A DNA stretch of 64,000 nt from Baylisascaris procyonis. Lineage: Eukaryota > Nematoda > Chromadorea > Rhabditida > Ascarididae. A model generated the notes under the pieces. That model was not told the origin of the DNA. It searched no databases and saw only the letters and a list, made by a program, of their open reading frames with translations. The stretch lies in the NCBI GenBank assembly GCA_037389465.1, contig JAZARR010000283.1:28925-92924 (forward strand), in the 5' to 3' direction. A program made the translations under genes and the position numbers. Every line of letters begins with the position of its first letter. Positions within the stretch are counted from its first letter, which is position 1. Below are positions 15,001 through 30,000 of the stretch, in pieces.

Positions 15001-18000
15001 GTTTGTGTCAACTAGATGCCTATAAGTGGCGAGTAGTTCACAAAACATGATGATATTGCGGTGAATTCAACGGTTGTTTGTGTCAACTAGATGCCTATAA
15101 GTGGCGAGTAGTTCACAAAACATGATGATATTGCGGTGAATTCAACGGTTGTTTGTGTCAACTAGATGCCTATAAGTGGCGAGTAGTTCACAAAACATGA
15201 TGATATTGCGGTGAATTCAACGGTTGTTTGTGTCAACTAGATGCCTATAAGTGGCGAGTAGTTCACAAAACATGATGATATTGCGGTGAATTCAACGGTT
15301 GTTTGTGTCAACTAGATGCCTATAAGTGGCGAGTAGTTCACAAAACATGATGATATTGCGGTGAATTCAACGGTTGTTTGTGTCAACTAGATGCCTATAA
15401 GTGGCGAGTAGTTCACAAAACATGATGATATTGCGGTGAATTCAACGGTTGTTTGTGTCAACTAGATGCCTATAAGTGGCGAGTAGTTCACAAAACATGA
15501 TGATATTGCGGTGAATTCAACGGTTGTTTGTGTCAACTAGATGCCTATAAGTGGCGAGTAGTTCACAAAACATGATGATATTGCGGTGAATTCAACGGTT
15601 GTTTGTGTCAACTAGATGCCTATAAGTGGCGAGTAGTTCACAAAACATGATGATATTGCGGTGAATTCAACGGTTGTTTGTGTCAACTAGATGCCTATAA
15701 GTGGCGAGTAGTTCACAAAACATGATGATATTGCGGTGAATTCAACGGTTGTTTGTGTCAACTAGATGCCTATAAGTGGCGAGTAGTTCACAAAACATGA
15801 TGATATTGCGGTGAATTCAACGGTTGTTTGTGTCAACTAGATGCCTATAAGTGGCGAGTAGTTCACAAAACATGATGATATTGCGGTGAATTCAACGGTT
15901 GTTTGTGTCAACTAGATGCCTATAAGTGGCGAGTAGTTCACAAAACATGATGATATTGCGGTGAATTCAACGGTTGTTTGTGTCAACTAGATGCCTATAA
16001 GTGGCGAGTAGTTCACAAAACATGATGATATTGCGGTGAATTCAACGGTTGTTTGTGTCAACTAGATGCCTATAAGTGGCGAGTAGTTCACAAAACATGA
16101 TGATATTGCGGTGAATTCAACGGTTGTTTGTGTCAACTAGATGCCTATAAGTGGCGAGTAGTTCACAAAACATGATGATATTGCGGTGAATTCAACGGTT
16201 GTTTGTGTCAACTAGATGCCTATAAGTGGCGAGTAGTTCACAAAACATGATGATATTGCGGTGAATTCAACGGTTGTTTGTGTCAACTAGATGCCTATAA
16301 GTGGCGAGTAGTTCACAAAACATGATGATATTGCGGTGAATTCAACGGTTGTTTGTGTCAACTAGATGCCTATAAGTGGCGAGTAGTTCACAAAACATGA
16401 TGATATTGCGGTGAATTCAACGGTTGTTTGTGTCAACTAGATGCCTATAAGTGGCGAGTAGTTCACAAAACATGATGATATTGCGGTGAATTCAACGGTT
16501 GTTTGTGTCAACTAGATGCCTATAAGTGGCGAGTAGTTCACAAAACATGATGATATTGCGGTGAATTCAACGGTTGTTTGTGTCAACTAGATGCCTATAA
16601 GTGGCGAGTAGTTCACAAAACATGATGATATTGCGGTGAATTCAACGGTTGTTTGTGTCAACTAGATGCCTATAAGTGGCGAGTAGTTCACAAAACATGA
16701 TGATATTGCGGTGAATTCAACGGTTGTTTGTGTCAACTAGATGCCTATAAGTGGCGAGTAGTTCACAAAACATGATGATATTGCGGTGAATTCAACGGTT
16801 GTTTGTGTCAACTAGATGCCTATAAGTGGCGAGTAGTTCACAAAACATGATGATATTGCGGTGAATTCAACGGTTGTTTGTGTCAACTAGATGCCTATAA
16901 GTGGCGAGTAGTTCACAAAACATGATGATATTGCGGTGAATTCAACGGTTGTTTGTGTCAACTAGATGCCTATAAGTGGCGAGTAGTTCACAAAACATGA
17001 TGATATTGCGGTGAATTCAACGGTTGTTTGTGTCAACTAGATGCCTATAAGTGGCGAGTAGTTCACAAAACATGATGATATTGCGGTGAATTCAACGGTT
17101 GTTTGTGTCAACTAGATGCCTATAAGTGGCGAGTAGTTCACAAAACATGATGATATTGCGGTGAATTCAACGGTTGTTTGTGTCAACTAGATGCCTATAA
17201 GTGGCGAGTAGTTCACAAAACATGATGATATTGCGGTGAATTCAACGGTTGTTTGTGTCAACTAGATGCCTATAAGTGGCGAGTAGTTCACAAAACATGA
17301 TGATATTGCGGTGAATTCAACGGTTGTTTGTGTCAACTAGATGCCTATAAGTGGCGAGTAGTTCACAAAACATGATGATATTGCGGTGAATTCAACGGTT
17401 GTTTGTGTCAACTAGATGCCTATAAGTGGCGAGTAGTTCACAAAACATGATGATATTGCGGTGAATTCAACGGTTGTTTGTGTCAACTAGATGCCTATAA
17501 GTGGCGAGTAGTTCACAAAACATGATGATATTGCGGTGAATTCAACGGTTGTTTGTGTCAACTAGATGCCTATAAGTGGCGAGTAGTTCACAAAACATGA
17601 TGATATTGCGGTGAATTCAACGGTTGTTTGTGTCAACTAGATGCCTATAAGTGGCGAGTAGTTCACAAAACATGATGATATTGCGGTGAATTCAACGGTT
17701 GTTTGTGTCAACTAGATGCCTATAAGTGGCGAGTAGTTCACAAAACATGATGATATTGCGGTGAATTCAACGGTTGTTTGTGTCAACTAGATGCCTATAA
17801 GTGGCGAGTAGTTCACAAAACATGATGATATTGCGGTGAATTCAACGGTTGTTTGTGTCAACTAGATGCCTATAAGTGGCGAGTAGTTCACAAAACATGA
17901 TGATATTGCGGTGAATTCAACGGTTGTTTGTGTCAACTAGATGCCTATAAGTGGCGAGTAGTTCACAAAACATGATGATATTGCGGTGAATTCAACGGTT

Positions 18001-21000
18001 GTTTGTGTCAACTAGATGCCTATAAGTGGCGAGTAGTTCACAAAACATGATGATATTGCGGTGAATTCAACGGTTGTTTGTGTCAACTAGATGCCTATAA
18101 GTGGCGAGTAGTTCACAAAACATGATGATATTGCGGTGAATTCAACGGTTGTTTGTGTCAACTAGATGCCTATAAGTGGCGAGTAGTTCACAAAACATGA
18201 TGATATTGCGGTGAATTCAACGGTTGTTTGTGTCAACTAGATGCCTATAAGTGGCGAGTAGTTCACAAAACATGATGATATTGCGGTGAATTCAACGGTT
18301 GTTTGTGTCAACTAGATGCCTATAAGTGGCGAGTAGTTCACAAAACATGATGATATTGCGGTGAATTCAACGGTTGTTTGTGTCAACTAGATGCCTATAA
18401 GTGGCGAGTAGTTCACAAAACATGATGATATTGCGGTGAATTCAACGGTTGTTTGTGTCAACTAGATGCCTATAAGTGGCGAGTAGTTCACAAAACATGA
18501 TGATATTGCGGTGAATTCAACGGTTGTTTGTGTCAACTAGATGCCTATAAGTGGCGAGTAGTTCACAAAACATGATGATATTGCGGTGAATTCAACGGTT
18601 GTTTGTGTCAACTAGATGCCTATAAGTGGCGAGTAGTTCACAAAACATGATGATATTGCGGTGAATTCAACGGTTGTTTGTGTCAACTAGATGCCTATAA
18701 GTGGCGAGTAGTTCACAAAACATGATGATATTGCGGTGAATTCAACGGTTGTTTGTGTCAACTAGATGCCTATAAGTGGCGAGTAGTTCACAAAACATGA
18801 TGATATTGCGGTGAATTCAACGGTTGTTTGTGTCAACTAGATGCCTATAAGTGGCGAGTAGTTCACAAAACATGATGATATTGCGGTGAATTCAACGGTT
18901 GTTTGTGTCAACTAGATGCCTATAAGTGGCGAGTAGTTCACAAAACATGATGATATTGCGGTGAATTCAACGGTTGTTTGTGTCAACTAGATGCCTATAA
19001 GTGGCGAGTAGTTCACAAAACATGATGATATTGCGGTGAATTCAACGGTTGTTTGTGTCAACTAGATGCCTATAAGTGGCGAGTAGTTCACAAAACATGA
19101 TGATATTGCGGTGAATTCAACGGTTGTTTGTGTCAACTAGATGCCTATAAGTGGCGAGTAGTTCACAAAACATGATGATATTGCGGTGAATTCAACGGTT
19201 GTTTGTGTCAACTAGATGCCTATAAGTGGCGAGTAGTTCACAAAACATGATGATATTGCGGTGAATTCAACGGTTGTTTGTGTCAACTAGATGCCTATAA
19301 GTGGCGAGTAGTTCACAAAACATGATGATATTGCGGTGAATTCAACGGTTGTTTGTGTCAACTAGATGCCTATAAGTGGCGAGTAGTTCACAAAACATGA
19401 TGATATTGCGGTGAATTCAACGGTTGTTTGTGTCAACTAGATGCCTATAAGTGGCGAGTAGTTCACAAAACATGATGATATTGCGGTGAATTCAACGGTT
19501 GTTTGTGTCAACTAGATGCCTATAAGTGGCGAGTAGTTCACAAAACATGATGATATTGCGGTGAATTCAACGGTTGTTTGTGTCAACTAGATGCCTATAA
19601 GTGGCGAGTAGTTCACAAAACATGATGATATTGCGGTGAATTCAACGGTTGTTTGTGTCAACTAGATGCCTATAAGTGGCGAGTAGTTCACAAAACATGA
19701 TGATATTGCGGTGAATTCAACGGTTGTTTGTGTCAACTAGATGCCTATAAGTGGCGAGTAGTTCACAAAACATGATGATATTGCGGTGAATTCAACGGTT
19801 GTTTGTGTCAACTAGATGCCTATAAGTGGCGAGTAGTTCACAAAACATGATGATATTGCGGTGAATTCAACGGTTGTTTGTGTCAACTAGATGCCTATAA
19901 GTGGCGAGTAGTTCACAAAACATGATGATATTGCGGTGAATTCAACGGTTGTTTGTGTCAACTAGATGCCTATAAGTGGCGAGTAGTTCACAAAACATGA
20001 TGATATTGCGGTGAATTCAACGGTTGTTTGTGTCAACTAGATGCCTATAAGTGGCGAGTAGTTCACAAAACATGATGATATTGCGGTGAATTCAACGGTT
20101 GTTTGTGTCAACTAGATGCCTATAAGTGGCGAGTAGTTCACAAAACATGATGATATTGCGGTGAATTCAACGGTTGTTTGTGTCAACTAGATGCCTATAA
20201 GTGGCGAGTAGTTCACAAAACATGATGATATTGCGGTGAATTCAACGGTTGTTTGTGTCAACTAGATGCCTATAAGTGGCGAGTAGTTCACAAAACATGA
20301 TGATATTGCGGTGAATTCAACGGTTGTTTGTGTCAACTAGATGCCTATAAGTGGCGAGTAGTTCACAAAACATGATGATATTGCGGTGAATTCAACGGTT
20401 GTTTGTGTCAACTAGATGCCTATAAGTGGCGAGTAGTTCACAAAACATGATGATATTGCGGTGAATTCAACGGTTGTTTGTGTCAACTAGATGCCTATAA
20501 GTGGCGAGTAGTTCACAAAACATGATGATATTGCGGTGAATTCAACGGTTGTTTGTGTCAACTAGATGCCTATAAGTGGCGAGTAGTTCACAAAACATGA
20601 TGATATTGCGGTGAATTCAACGGTTGTTTGTGTCAACTAGATGCCTATAAGTGGCGAGTAGTTCACAAAACATGATGATATTGCGGTGAATTCAACGGTT
20701 GTTTGTGTCAACTAGATGCCTATAAGTGGCGAGTAGTTCACAAAACATGATGATATTGCGGTGAATTCAACGGTTGTTTGTGTCAACTAGATGCCTATAA
20801 GTGGCGAGTAGTTCACAAAACATGATGATATTGCGGTGAATTCAACGGTTGTTTGTGTCAACTAGATGCCTATAAGTGGCGAGTAGTTCACAAAACATGA
20901 TGATATTGCGGTGAATTCAACGGTTGTTTGTGTCAACTAGATGCCTATAAGTGGCGAGTAGTTCACAAAACATGATGATATTGCGGTGAATTCAACGGTT

Positions 21001-24000
21001 GTTTGTGTCAACTAGATGCCTATAAGTGGCGAGTAGTTCACAAAACATGATGATATTGCGGTGAATTCAACGGTTGTTTGTGTCAACTAGATGCCTATAA
21101 GTGGCGAGTAGTTCACAAAACATGATGATATTGCGGTGAATTCAACGGTTGTTTGTGTCAACTAGATGCCTATAAGTGGCGAGTAGTTCACAAAACATGA
21201 TGATATTGCGGTGAATTCAACGGTTGTTTGTGTCAACTAGATGCCTATAAGTGGCGAGTAGTTCACAAAACATGATGATATTGCGGTGAATTCAACGGTT
21301 GTTTGTGTCAACTAGATGCCTATAAGTGGCGAGTAGTTCACAAAACATGATGATATTGCGGTGAATTCAACGGTTGTTTGTGTCAACTAGATGCCTATAA
21401 GTGGCGAGTAGTTCACAAAACATGATGATATTGCGGTGAATTCAACGGTTGTTTGTGTCAACTAGATGCCTATAAGTGGCGAGTAGTTCACAAAACATGA
21501 TGATATTGCGGTGAATTCAACGGTTGTTTGTGTCAACTAGATGCCTATAAGTGGCGAGTAGTTCACAAAACATGATGATATTGCGGTGAATTCAACGGTT
21601 GTTTGTGTCAACTAGATGCCTATAAGTGGCGAGTAGTTCACAAAACATGATGATATTGCGGTGAATTCAACGGTTGTTTGTGTCAACTAGATGCCTATAA
21701 GTGGCGAGTAGTTCACAAAACATGATGATATTGCGGTGAATTCAACGGTTGTTTGTGTCAACTAGATGCCTATAAGTGGCGAGTAGTTCACAAAACATGA
21801 TGATATTGCGGTGAATTCAACGGTTGTTTGTGTCAACTAGATGCCTATAAGTGGCGAGTAGTTCACAAAACATGATGATATTGCGGTGAATTCAACGGTT
21901 GTTTGTGTCAACTAGATGCCTATAAGTGGCGAGTAGTTCACAAAACATGATGATATTGCGGTGAATTCAACGGTTGTTTGTGTCAACTAGATGCCTATAA
22001 GTGGCGAGTAGTTCACAAAACATGATGATATTGCGGTGAATTCAACGGTTGTTTGTGTCAACTAGATGCCTATAAGTGGCGAGTAGTTCACAAAACATGA
22101 TGATATTGCGGTGAATTCAACGGTTGTTTGTGTCAACTAGATGCCTATAAGTGGCGAGTAGTTCACAAAACATGATGATATTGCGGTGAATTCAACGGTT
22201 GTTTGTGTCAACTAGATGCCTATAAGTGGCGAGTAGTTCACAAAACATGATGATATTGCGGTGAATTCAACGGTTGTTTGTGTCAACTAGATGCCTATAA
22301 GTGGCGAGTAGTTCACAAAACATGATGATATTGCGGTGAATTCAACGGTTGTTTGTGTCAACTAGATGCCTATAAGTGGCGAGTAGTTCACAAAACATGA
22401 TGATATTGCGGTGAATTCAACGGTTGTTTGTGTCAACTAGATGCCTATAAGTGGCGAGTAGTTCACAAAACATGATGATATTGCGGTGAATTCAACGGTT
22501 GTTTGTGTCAACTAGATGCCTATAAGTGGCGAGTAGTTCACAAAACATGATGATATTGCGGTGAATTCAACGGTTGTTTGTGTCAACTAGATGCCTATAA
22601 GTGGCGAGTAGTTCACAAAACATGATGATATTGCGGTGAATTCAACGGTTGTTTGTGTCAACTAGATGCCTATAAGTGGCGAGTAGTTCACAAAACATGA
22701 TGATATTGCGGTGAATTCAACGGTTGTTTGTGTCAACTAGATGCCTATAAGTGGCGAGTAGTTCACAAAACATGATGATATTGCGGTGAATTCAACGGTT
22801 GTTTGTGTCAACTAGATGCCTATAAGTGGCGAGTAGTTCACAAAACATGATGATATTGCGGTGAATTCAACGGTTGTTTGTGTCAACTAGATGCCTATAA
22901 GTGGCGAGTAGTTCACAAAACATGATGATATTGCGGTGAATTCAACGGTTGTTTGTGTCAACTAGATGCCTATAAGTGGCGAGTAGTTCACAAAACATGA
23001 TGATATTGCGGTGAATTCAACGGTTGTTTGTGTCAACTAGATGCCTATAAGTGGCGAGTAGTTCACAAAACATGATGATATTGCGGTGAATTCAACGGTT
23101 GTTTGTGTCAACTAGATGCCTATAAGTGGCGAGTAGTTCACAAAACATGATGATATTGCGGTGAATTCAACGGTTGTTTGTGTCAACTAGATGCCTATAA
23201 GTGGCGAGTAGTTCACAAAACATGATGATATTGCGGTGAATTCAACGGTTGTTTGTGTCAACTAGATGCCTATAAGTGGCGAGTAGTTCACAAAACATGA
23301 TGATATTGCGGTGAATTCAACGGTTGTTTGTGTCAACTAGATGCCTATAAGTGGCGAGTAGTTCACAAAACATGATGATATTGCGGTGAATTCAACGGTT
23401 GTTTGTGTCAACTAGATGCCTATAAGTGGCGAGTAGTTCACAAAACATGATGATATTGCGGTGAATTCAACGGTTGTTTGTGTCAACTAGATGCCTATAA
23501 GTGGCGAGTAGTTCACAAAACATGATGATATTGCGGTGAATTCAACGGTTGTTTGTGTCAACTAGATGCCTATAAGTGGCGAGTAGTTCACAAAACATGA
23601 TGATATTGCGGTGAATTCAACGGTTGTTTGTGTCAACTAGATGCCTATAAGTGGCGAGTAGTTCACAAAACATGATGATATTGCGGTGAATTCAACGGTT
23701 GTTTGTGTCAACTAGATGCCTATAAGTGGCGAGTAGTTCACAAAACATGATGATATTGCGGTGAATTCAACGGTTGTTTGTGTCAACTAGATGCCTATAA
23801 GTGGCGAGTAGTTCACAAAACATGATGATATTGCGGTGAATTCAACGGTTGTTTGTGTCAACTAGATGCCTATAAGTGGCGAGTAGTTCACAAAACATGA
23901 TGATATTGCGGTGAATTCAACGGTTGTTTGTGTCAACTAGATGCCTATAAGTGGCGAGTAGTTCACAAAACATGATGATATTGCGGTGAATTCAACGGTT

Positions 24001-27000
24001 GTTTGTGTCAACTAGATGCCTATAAGTGGCGAGTAGTTCACAAAACATGATGATATTGCGGTGAATTCAACGGTTGTTTGTGTCAACTAGATGCCTATAA
24101 GTGGCGAGTAGTTCACAAAACATGATGATATTGCGGTGAATTCAACGGTTGTTTGTGTCAACTAGATGCCTATAAGTGGCGAGTAGTTCACAAAACATGA
24201 TGATATTGCGGTGAATTCAACGGTTGTTTGTGTCAACTAGATGCCTATAAGTGGCGAGTAGTTCACAAAACATGATGATATTGCGGTGAATTCAACGGTT
24301 GTTTGTGTCAACTAGATGCCTATAAGTGGCGAGTAGTTCACAAAACATGATGATATTGCGGTGAATTCAACGGTTGTTTGTGTCAACTAGATGCCTATAA
24401 GTGGCGAGTAGTTCACAAAACATGATGATATTGCGGTGAATTCAACGGTTGTTTGTGTCAACTAGATGCCTATAAGTGGCGAGTAGTTCACAAAACATGA
24501 TGATATTGCGGTGAATTCAACGGTTGTTTGTGTCAACTAGATGCCTATAAGTGGCGAGTAGTTCACAAAACATGATGATATTGCGGTGAATTCAACGGTT
24601 GTTTGTGTCAACTAGATGCCTATAAGTGGCGAGTAGTTCACAAAACATGATGATATTGCGGTGAATTCAACGGTTGTTTGTGTCAACTAGATGCCTATAA
24701 GTGGCGAGTAGTTCACAAAACATGATGATATTGCGGTGAATTCAACGGTTGTTTGTGTCAACTAGATGCCTATAAGTGGCGAGTAGTTCACAAAACATGA
24801 TGATATTGCGGTGAATTCAACGGTTGTTTGTGTCAACTAGATGCCTATAAGTGGCGAGTAGTTCACAAAACATGATGATATTGCGGTGAATTCAACGGTT
24901 GTTTGTGTCAACTAGATGCCTATAAGTGGCGAGTAGTTCACAAAACATGATGATATTGCGGTGAATTCAACGGTTGTTTGTGTCAACTAGATGCCTATAA
25001 GTGGCGAGTAGTTCACAAAACATGATGATATTGCGGTGAATTCAACGGTTGTTTGTGTCAACTAGATGCCTATAAGTGGCGAGTAGTTCACAAAACATGA
25101 TGATATTGCGGTGAATTCAACGGTTGTTTGTGTCAACTAGATGCCTATAAGTGGCGAGTAGTTCACAAAACATGATGATATTGCGGTGAATTCAACGGTT
25201 GTTTGTGTCAACTAGATGCCTATAAGTGGCGAGTAGTTCACAAAACATGATGATATTGCGGTGAATTCAACGGTTGTTTGTGTCAACTAGATGCCTATAA
25301 GTGGCGAGTAGTTCACAAAACATGATGATATTGCGGTGAATTCAACGGTTGTTTGTGTCAACTAGATGCCTATAAGTGGCGAGTAGTTCACAAAACATGA
25401 TGATATTGCGGTGAATTCAACGGTTGTTTGTGTCAACTAGATGCCTATAAGTGGCGAGTAGTTCACAAAACATGATGATATTGCGGTGAATTCAACGGTT
25501 GTTTGTGTCAACTAGATGCCTATAAGTGGCGAGTAGTTCACAAAACATGATGATATTGCGGTGAATTCAACGGTTGTTTGTGTCAACTAGATGCCTATAA
25601 GTGGCGAGTAGTTCACAAAACATGATGATATTGCGGTGAATTCAACGGTTGTTTGTGTCAACTAGATGCCTATAAGTGGCGAGTAGTTCACAAAACATGA
25701 TGATATTGCGGTGAATTCAACGGTTGTTTGTGTCAACTAGATGCCTATAAGTGGCGAGTAGTTCACAAAACATGATGATATTGCGGTGAATTCAACGGTT
25801 GTTTGTGTCAACTAGATGCCTATAAGTGGCGAGTAGTTCACAAAACATGATGATATTGCGGTGAATTCAACGGTTGTTTGTGTCAACTAGATGCCTATAA
25901 GTGGCGAGTAGTTCACAAAACATGATGATATTGCGGTGAATTCAACGGTTGTTTGTGTCAACTAGATGCCTATAAGTGGCGAGTAGTTCACAAAACATGA
26001 TGATATTGCGGTGAATTCAACGGTTGTTTGTGTCAACTAGATGCCTATAAGTGGCGAGTAGTTCACAAAACATGATGATATTGCGGTGAATTCAACGGTT
26101 GTTTGTGTCAACTAGATGCCTATAAGTGGCGAGTAGTTCACAAAACATGATGATATTGCGGTGAATTCAACGGTTGTTTGTGTCAACTAGATGCCTATAA
26201 GTGGCGAGTAGTTCACAAAACATGATGATATTGCGGTGAATTCAACGGTTGTTTGTGTCAACTAGATGCCTATAAGTGGCGAGTAGTTCACAAAACATGA
26301 TGATATTGCGGTGAATTCAACGGTTGTTTGTGTCAACTAGATGCCTATAAGTGGCGAGTAGTTCACAAAACATGATGATATTGCGGTGAATTCAACGGTT
26401 GTTTGTGTCAACTAGATGCCTATAAGTGGCGAGTAGTTCACAAAACATGATGATATTGCGGTGAATTCAACGGTTGTTTGTGTCAACTAGATGCCTATAA
26501 GTGGCGAGTAGTTCACAAAACATGATGATATTGCGGTGAATTCAACGGTTGTTTGTGTCAACTAGATGCCTATAAGTGGCGAGTAGTTCACAAAACATGA
26601 TGATATTGCGGTGAATTCAACGGTTGTTTGTGTCAACTAGATGCCTATAAGTGGCGAGTAGTTCACAAAACATGATGATATTGCGGTGAATTCAACGGTT
26701 GTTTGTGTCAACTAGATGCCTATAAGTGGCGAGTAGTTCACAAAACATGATGATATTGCGGTGAATTCAACGGTTGTTTGTGTCAACTAGATGCCTATAA
26801 GTGGCGAGTAGTTCACAAAACATGATGATATTGCGGTGAATTCAACGGTTGTTTGTGTCAACTAGATGCCTATAAGTGGCGAGTAGTTCACAAAACATGA
26901 TGATATTGCGGTGAATTCAACGGTTGTTTGTGTCAACTAGATGCCTATAAGTGGCGAGTAGTTCACAAAACATGATGATATTGCGGTGAATTCAACGGTT

Positions 27001-30000
27001 GTTTGTGTCAACTAGATGCCTATAAGTGGCGAGTAGTTCACAAAACATGATGATATTGCGGTGAATTCAACGGTTGTTTGTGTCAACTAGATGCCTATAA
27101 GTGGCGAGTAGTTCACAAAACATGATGATATTGCGGTGAATTCAACGGTTGTTTGTGTCAACTAGATGCCTATAAGTGGCGAGTAGTTCACAAAACATGA
27201 TGATATTGCGGTGAATTCAACGGTTGTTTGTGTCAACTAGATGCCTATAAGTGGCGAGTAGTTCACAAAACATGATGATATTGCGGTGAATTCAACGGTT
27301 GTTTGTGTCAACTAGATGCCTATAAGTGGCGAGTAGTTCACAAAACATGATGATATTGCGGTGAATTCAACGGTTGTTTGTGTCAACTAGATGCCTATAA
27401 GTGGCGAGTAGTTCACAAAACATGATGATATTGCGGTGAATTCAACGGTTGTTTGTGTCAACTAGATGCCTATAAGTGGCGAGTAGTTCACAAAACATGA
27501 TGATATTGCGGTGAATTCAACGGTTGTTTGTGTCAACTAGATGCCTATAAGTGGCGAGTAGTTCACAAAACATGATGATATTGCGGTGAATTCAACGGTT
27601 GTTTGTGTCAACTAGATGCCTATAAGTGGCGAGTAGTTCACAAAACATGATGATATTGCGGTGAATTCAACGGTTGTTTGTGTCAACTAGATGCCTATAA
27701 GTGGCGAGTAGTTCACAAAACATGATGATATTGCGGTGAATTCAACGGTTGTTTGTGTCAACTAGATGCCTATAAGTGGCGAGTAGTTCACAAAACATGA
27801 TGATATTGCGGTGAATTCAACGGTTGTTTGTGTCAACTAGATGCCTATAAGTGGCGAGTAGTTCACAAAACATGATGATATTGCGGTGAATTCAACGGTT
27901 GTTTGTGTCAACTAGATGCCTATAAGTGGCGAGTAGTTCACAAAACATGATGATATTGCGGTGAATTCAACGGTTGTTTGTGTCAACTAGATGCCTATAA
28001 GTGGCGAGTAGTTCACAAAACATGATGATATTGCGGTGAATTCAACGGTTGTTTGTGTCAACTAGATGCCTATAAGTGGCGAGTAGTTCACAAAACATGA
28101 TGATATTGCGGTGAATTCAACGGTTGTTTGTGTCAACTAGATGCCTATAAGTGGCGAGTAGTTCACAAAACATGATGATATTGCGGTGAATTCAACGGTT
28201 GTTTGTGTCAACTAGATGCCTATAAGTGGCGAGTAGTTCACAAAACATGATGATATTGCGGTGAATTCAACGGTTGTTTGTGTCAACTAGATGCCTATAA
28301 GTGGCGAGTAGTTCACAAAACATGATGATATTGCGGTGAATTCAACGGTTGTTTGTGTCAACTAGATGCCTATAAGTGGCGAGTAGTTCACAAAACATGA
28401 TGATATTGCGGTGAATTCAACGGTTGTTTGTGTCAACTAGATGCCTATAAGTGGCGAGTAGTTCACAAAACATGATGATATTGCGGTGAATTCAACGGTT
28501 GTTTGTGTCAACTAGATGCCTATAAGTGGCGAGTAGTTCACAAAACATGATGATATTGCGGTGAATTCAACGGTTGTTTGTGTCAACTAGATGCCTATAA
28601 GTGGCGAGTAGTTCACAAAACATGATGATATTGCGGTGAATTCAACGGTTGTTTGTGTCAACTAGATGCCTATAAGTGGCGAGTAGTTCACAAAACATGA
28701 TGATATTGCGGTGAATTCAACGGTTGTTTGTGTCAACTAGATGCCTATAAGTGGCGAGTAGTTCACAAAACATGATGATATTGCGGTGAATTCAACGGTT
28801 GTTTGTGTCAACTAGATGCCTATAAGTGGCGAGTAGTTCACAAAACATGATGATATTGCGGTGAATTCAACGGTTGTTTGTGTCAACTAGATGCCTATAA
28901 GTGGCGAGTAGTTCACAAAACATGATGATATTGCGGTGAATTCAACGGTTGTTTGTGTCAACTAGATGCCTATAAGTGGCGAGTAGTTCACAAAACATGA
29001 TGATATTGCGGTGAATTCAACGGTTGTTTGTGTCAACTAGATGCCTATAAGTGGCGAGTAGTTCACAAAACATGATGATATTGCGGTGAATTCAACGGTT
29101 GTTTGTGTCAACTAGATGCCTATAAGTGGCGAGTAGTTCACAAAACATGATGATATTGCGGTGAATTCAACGGTTGTTTGTGTCAACTAGATGCCTATAA
29201 GTGGCGAGTAGTTCACAAAACATGATGATATTGCGGTGAATTCAACGGTTGTTTGTGTCAACTAGATGCCTATAAGTGGCGAGTAGTTCACAAAACATGA
29301 TGATATTGCGGTGAATTCAACGGTTGTTTGTGTCAACTAGATGCCTATAAGTGGCGAGTAGTTCACAAAACATGATGATATTGCGGTGAATTCAACGGTT
29401 GTTTGTGTCAACTAGATGCCTATAAGTGGCGAGTAGTTCACAAAACATGATGATATTGCGGTGAATTCAACGGTTGTTTGTGTCAACTAGATGCCTATAA
29501 GTGGCGAGTAGTTCACAAAACATGATGATATTGCGGTGAATTCAACGGTTGTTTGTGTCAACTAGATGCCTATAAGTGGCGAGTAGTTCACAAAACATGA
29601 TGATATTGCGGTGAATTCAACGGTTGTTTGTGTCAACTAGATGCCTATAAGTGGCGAGTAGTTCACAAAACATGATGATATTGCGGTGAATTCAACGGTT
29701 GTTTGTGTCAACTAGATGCCTATAAGTGGCGAGTAGTTCACAAAACATGATGATATTGCGGTGAATTCAACGGTTGTTTGTGTCAACTAGATGCCTATAA
29801 GTGGCGAGTAGTTCACAAAACATGATGATATTGCGGTGAATTCAACGGTTGTTTGTGTCAACTAGATGCCTATAAGTGGCGAGTAGTTCACAAAACATGA
29901 TGATATTGCGGTGAATTCAACGGTTGTTTGTGTCAACTAGATGCCTATAAGTGGCGAGTAGTTCACAAAACATGATGATATTGCGGTGAATTCAACGGTT